In this document: piece after piece, positions 63,460-64,000 of the stretch
How the letters are laid out: the number at the start of each line of letters is the position of its first letter
Numbering within the stretch: the first letter of the stretch is position 1
Origin: Flavobacterium inviolabile
Lineage (GTDB): Bacteria; Bacteroidota; Bacteroidia; Flavobacteriales; Flavobacteriaceae
Direction of reading: 5' to 3'
Assembly (NCBI RefSeq): GCF_013389455.1
Contig: NZ_CP058278.1
Coordinates: 3,658,001-3,722,000 of the forward strand
DNA: 64,000 nucleotides
Notes under the pieces: model-generated
What the model saw: the letters and a program-made list of their open reading frames with translations, nothing else
Told to the model about the DNA's origin: nothing
The model's database searches: none
Program-made: the position numbers and the translations under genes

Positions 63460-63549
63460 CGTTTGAATAGAGTAATGAATAATTTCGATTGTCTTCAATA
63501 ACATTTCAACATATAATTACAAATTATAAAAAGTTTTGAAGATAAAAAC

Positions 63550-63807
63550 AAAAATCCCGACAGCAGTACTATCGGGATTTTATATAACTTTAAAAGCCTT
63601 GGCTTTTTATTTAATCTCTCGGATACCTTTCATAAAAATCCATTTCATAAAAAGTTTTTCGCCGTCATTGGTTTTAACAGCCTGAAATTTTGGTGCCAGC
63701 AAAGTTGATACTACAAAAGCCGTAACCGGAATCCAGAATCCCTGCAGGTTAGTATAGGCGTCTATTAAAAAACGAAACAATATAAACAAAACAGCAAATC
63801 CTGTTAA
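63550..63807. repeat. 254-bp direct repeat, copy 2 (intact gene M end)
   Basis: Second member of the pair with 59769-60022. It holds the M terminator (63551-63581), the M stop and most of M. The reading frame is intact here and the extra 4 bases (ACAA) are present. Confidence 0.9.
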
Positions 63808-63846
63808 CTGAAATATAAAAGCTTTTACTTGTGGTTTCATAGCCAT
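63607..63846 (-). CDS. Small conserved membrane protein M
   Basis: 79 residues: MAMKPQVKAFIFQLTGFAVL then a membrane helix through FILFRFLIDAYTNLQGFW, a second helix IPVTAFVVSTLLA, and a basic tail (KWIFMKGIREIK). ATG at 63846; a second ATG at 63840 is possible. It begins 11 bases after the end of the methyltransferase gene and ends before its own terminator. Two copies of the end exist in this window, one defective. I recognise no named family. Confidence 0.7.
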   Translation of the reverse strand: MAMKPQVKAFIFQLTGFAVLFILFRFLIDAYTNLQGFWIPVTAFVVSTLLAPKFQAVKTNDGEKLFMKWIFMKGIREIK

Positions 63847-63857
63847 ACTATAGGTTT

Positions 63858-64000
63858 TTATTCGTTATTCTGATTTTGAAATTTTGTTCTTTTGCTGCCT
63901 TCATACATTTCGTATTTTACGAAACGGGTTTCCAGCTTACCGTTAAACAGCTTGATTTTACGCGAAGGTTTTAAACCTACGAATTTCAGGGCTTCAATAT
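63858..64000 (-). CDS. 3' end of a THUMP-type 23S rRNA methyltransferase (RlmL-like)
   Basis: The frame from 64000 reads IEALKFVGLKPSRKIKLFNG, then KLETRFVKYEMYEGSKRTKF and ends QNQNNE. This matches the C-terminal tail of the RlmL/THUMP family of class I SAM-dependent RNA methyltransferases in Flavobacteriaceae. The rest of the gene lies beyond the window. Function assigned from the tail alone. Confidence 0.65.
   Translation of the reverse strand, partial: IEALKFVGLKPSRKIKLFNGKLETRFVKYEMYEGSKRTKFQNQNNE

Larger units (their letters stand above)
63113..63549. other. Non-coding interval between L and the repeat
   Basis: 437 bases without a credible ORF on either strand. It contains an inverted repeat (63189-63210) and a hairpin (63428-63459). 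The nearest possible promoter for L, TAATATTTG at about 63140 on the - strand, has one base too many between TA and TTTG. Confidence 0.6.

Noticed and set aside
59769-63807. Direct repeats as the ends of an insertion sequence or transposon
   Set aside because: No transposase or recombinase is encoded between them and the repeats are gene ends with a terminator, not inverted termini.

Overview
The window looks like chromosome from a member of the Flavobacteriaceae (Bacteroidota), close to Flavobacterium. The DNA is AT-rich and start codons lack purine-rich Shine-Dalgarno sites. Several genes are preceded by the Bacteroidota promoter element TAnnTTTG, in the best case with TTG exactly 19 bases upstream (rpsF). 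Many products belong to families largely restricted to this group: DUF4835, DUF6452/DUF6048, an RprXY-like two-component pair, and a type IX secretion (T9SS) sorting domain. I saw no rRNA, tRNA, CRISPR array, transposase or integrase. All family names are from recognition of the translated sequence; no database search was run.

Layout. 1-7805 (+): end of a Gfo/Idh oxidoreductase, MscS-like channel, 3-hydroxybutyryl-CoA dehydrogenase, DUF1015, YggS, an exonuclease/GIY-YIG fusion, a K+ channel, miaA and an acyl-ACP thioesterase. 7859-20364 (-): response regulator and histidine kinase, coaE, glycosyltransferase, fabI, TPR protein, recN, DUF4835, coaBC, rpoZ, bamD, ferritin, dapA and a DUF6913-like protein. 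20413-22125 (+): a 5'-nucleotidase split into two polypeptides. 22115-26748 (-): YhhN-like protein, ligA, and the rpsF-rpsR-rplI operon. 26925-32442: LytTR regulator, priA, DUF2147, YihY and nadC. 32531-34336 (+): DUF3861, a tiny membrane protein, an ABC ATPase and a GNAT protein. 34390-44027: beta-barrel protein, cysteine desulfurase, EamA and FucP-like transporters, a lipoprotein, Smr protein, rocD, DinB and a WYL regulator. 44256-51940: PhoX-like lipoprotein, a di-haem peroxidase with an imelysin-like N-terminus, DUF1697, a histidine kinase, rlmD, DUF6452 and DUF6048.

52053-63550 (-) is the accessory region. It starts with a 2170-residue SpvB/FG-GAP/Rhs polymorphic toxin. A short T9SS-CTD protein lies 3 bases upstream of it, and a small lipoprotein gene, a candidate immunity gene, overlaps its stop codon. 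Next comes a decaying tandem array that I think is the most novel part. It holds a 508-residue lipoprotein with a glycine-rich hinge and an HTHD motif (called L here) and a small secreted protein (D). These are followed by a 3' remnant of a second L, a second intact D, a truncated third D-like gene, and a 254-bp copy of the 3' end and terminator of a backbone membrane-protein gene (M). The intact M gene follows at 63607-63846 beside the 3' end of an RlmL-like methyltransferase. The array resembles the toxin/immunity cassette remnants of polymorphic toxin loci, but no function is proven.

In the conserved part the genes serve core metabolism and envelope biology: CoA synthesis (coaBC, coaE), fatty acids (fabI, thioesterase), lysine (dapA), NAD (nadC), DNA repair and restart (recN, ligA, priA), RNA modification (miaA, rlmD) and outer-membrane assembly (bamD).
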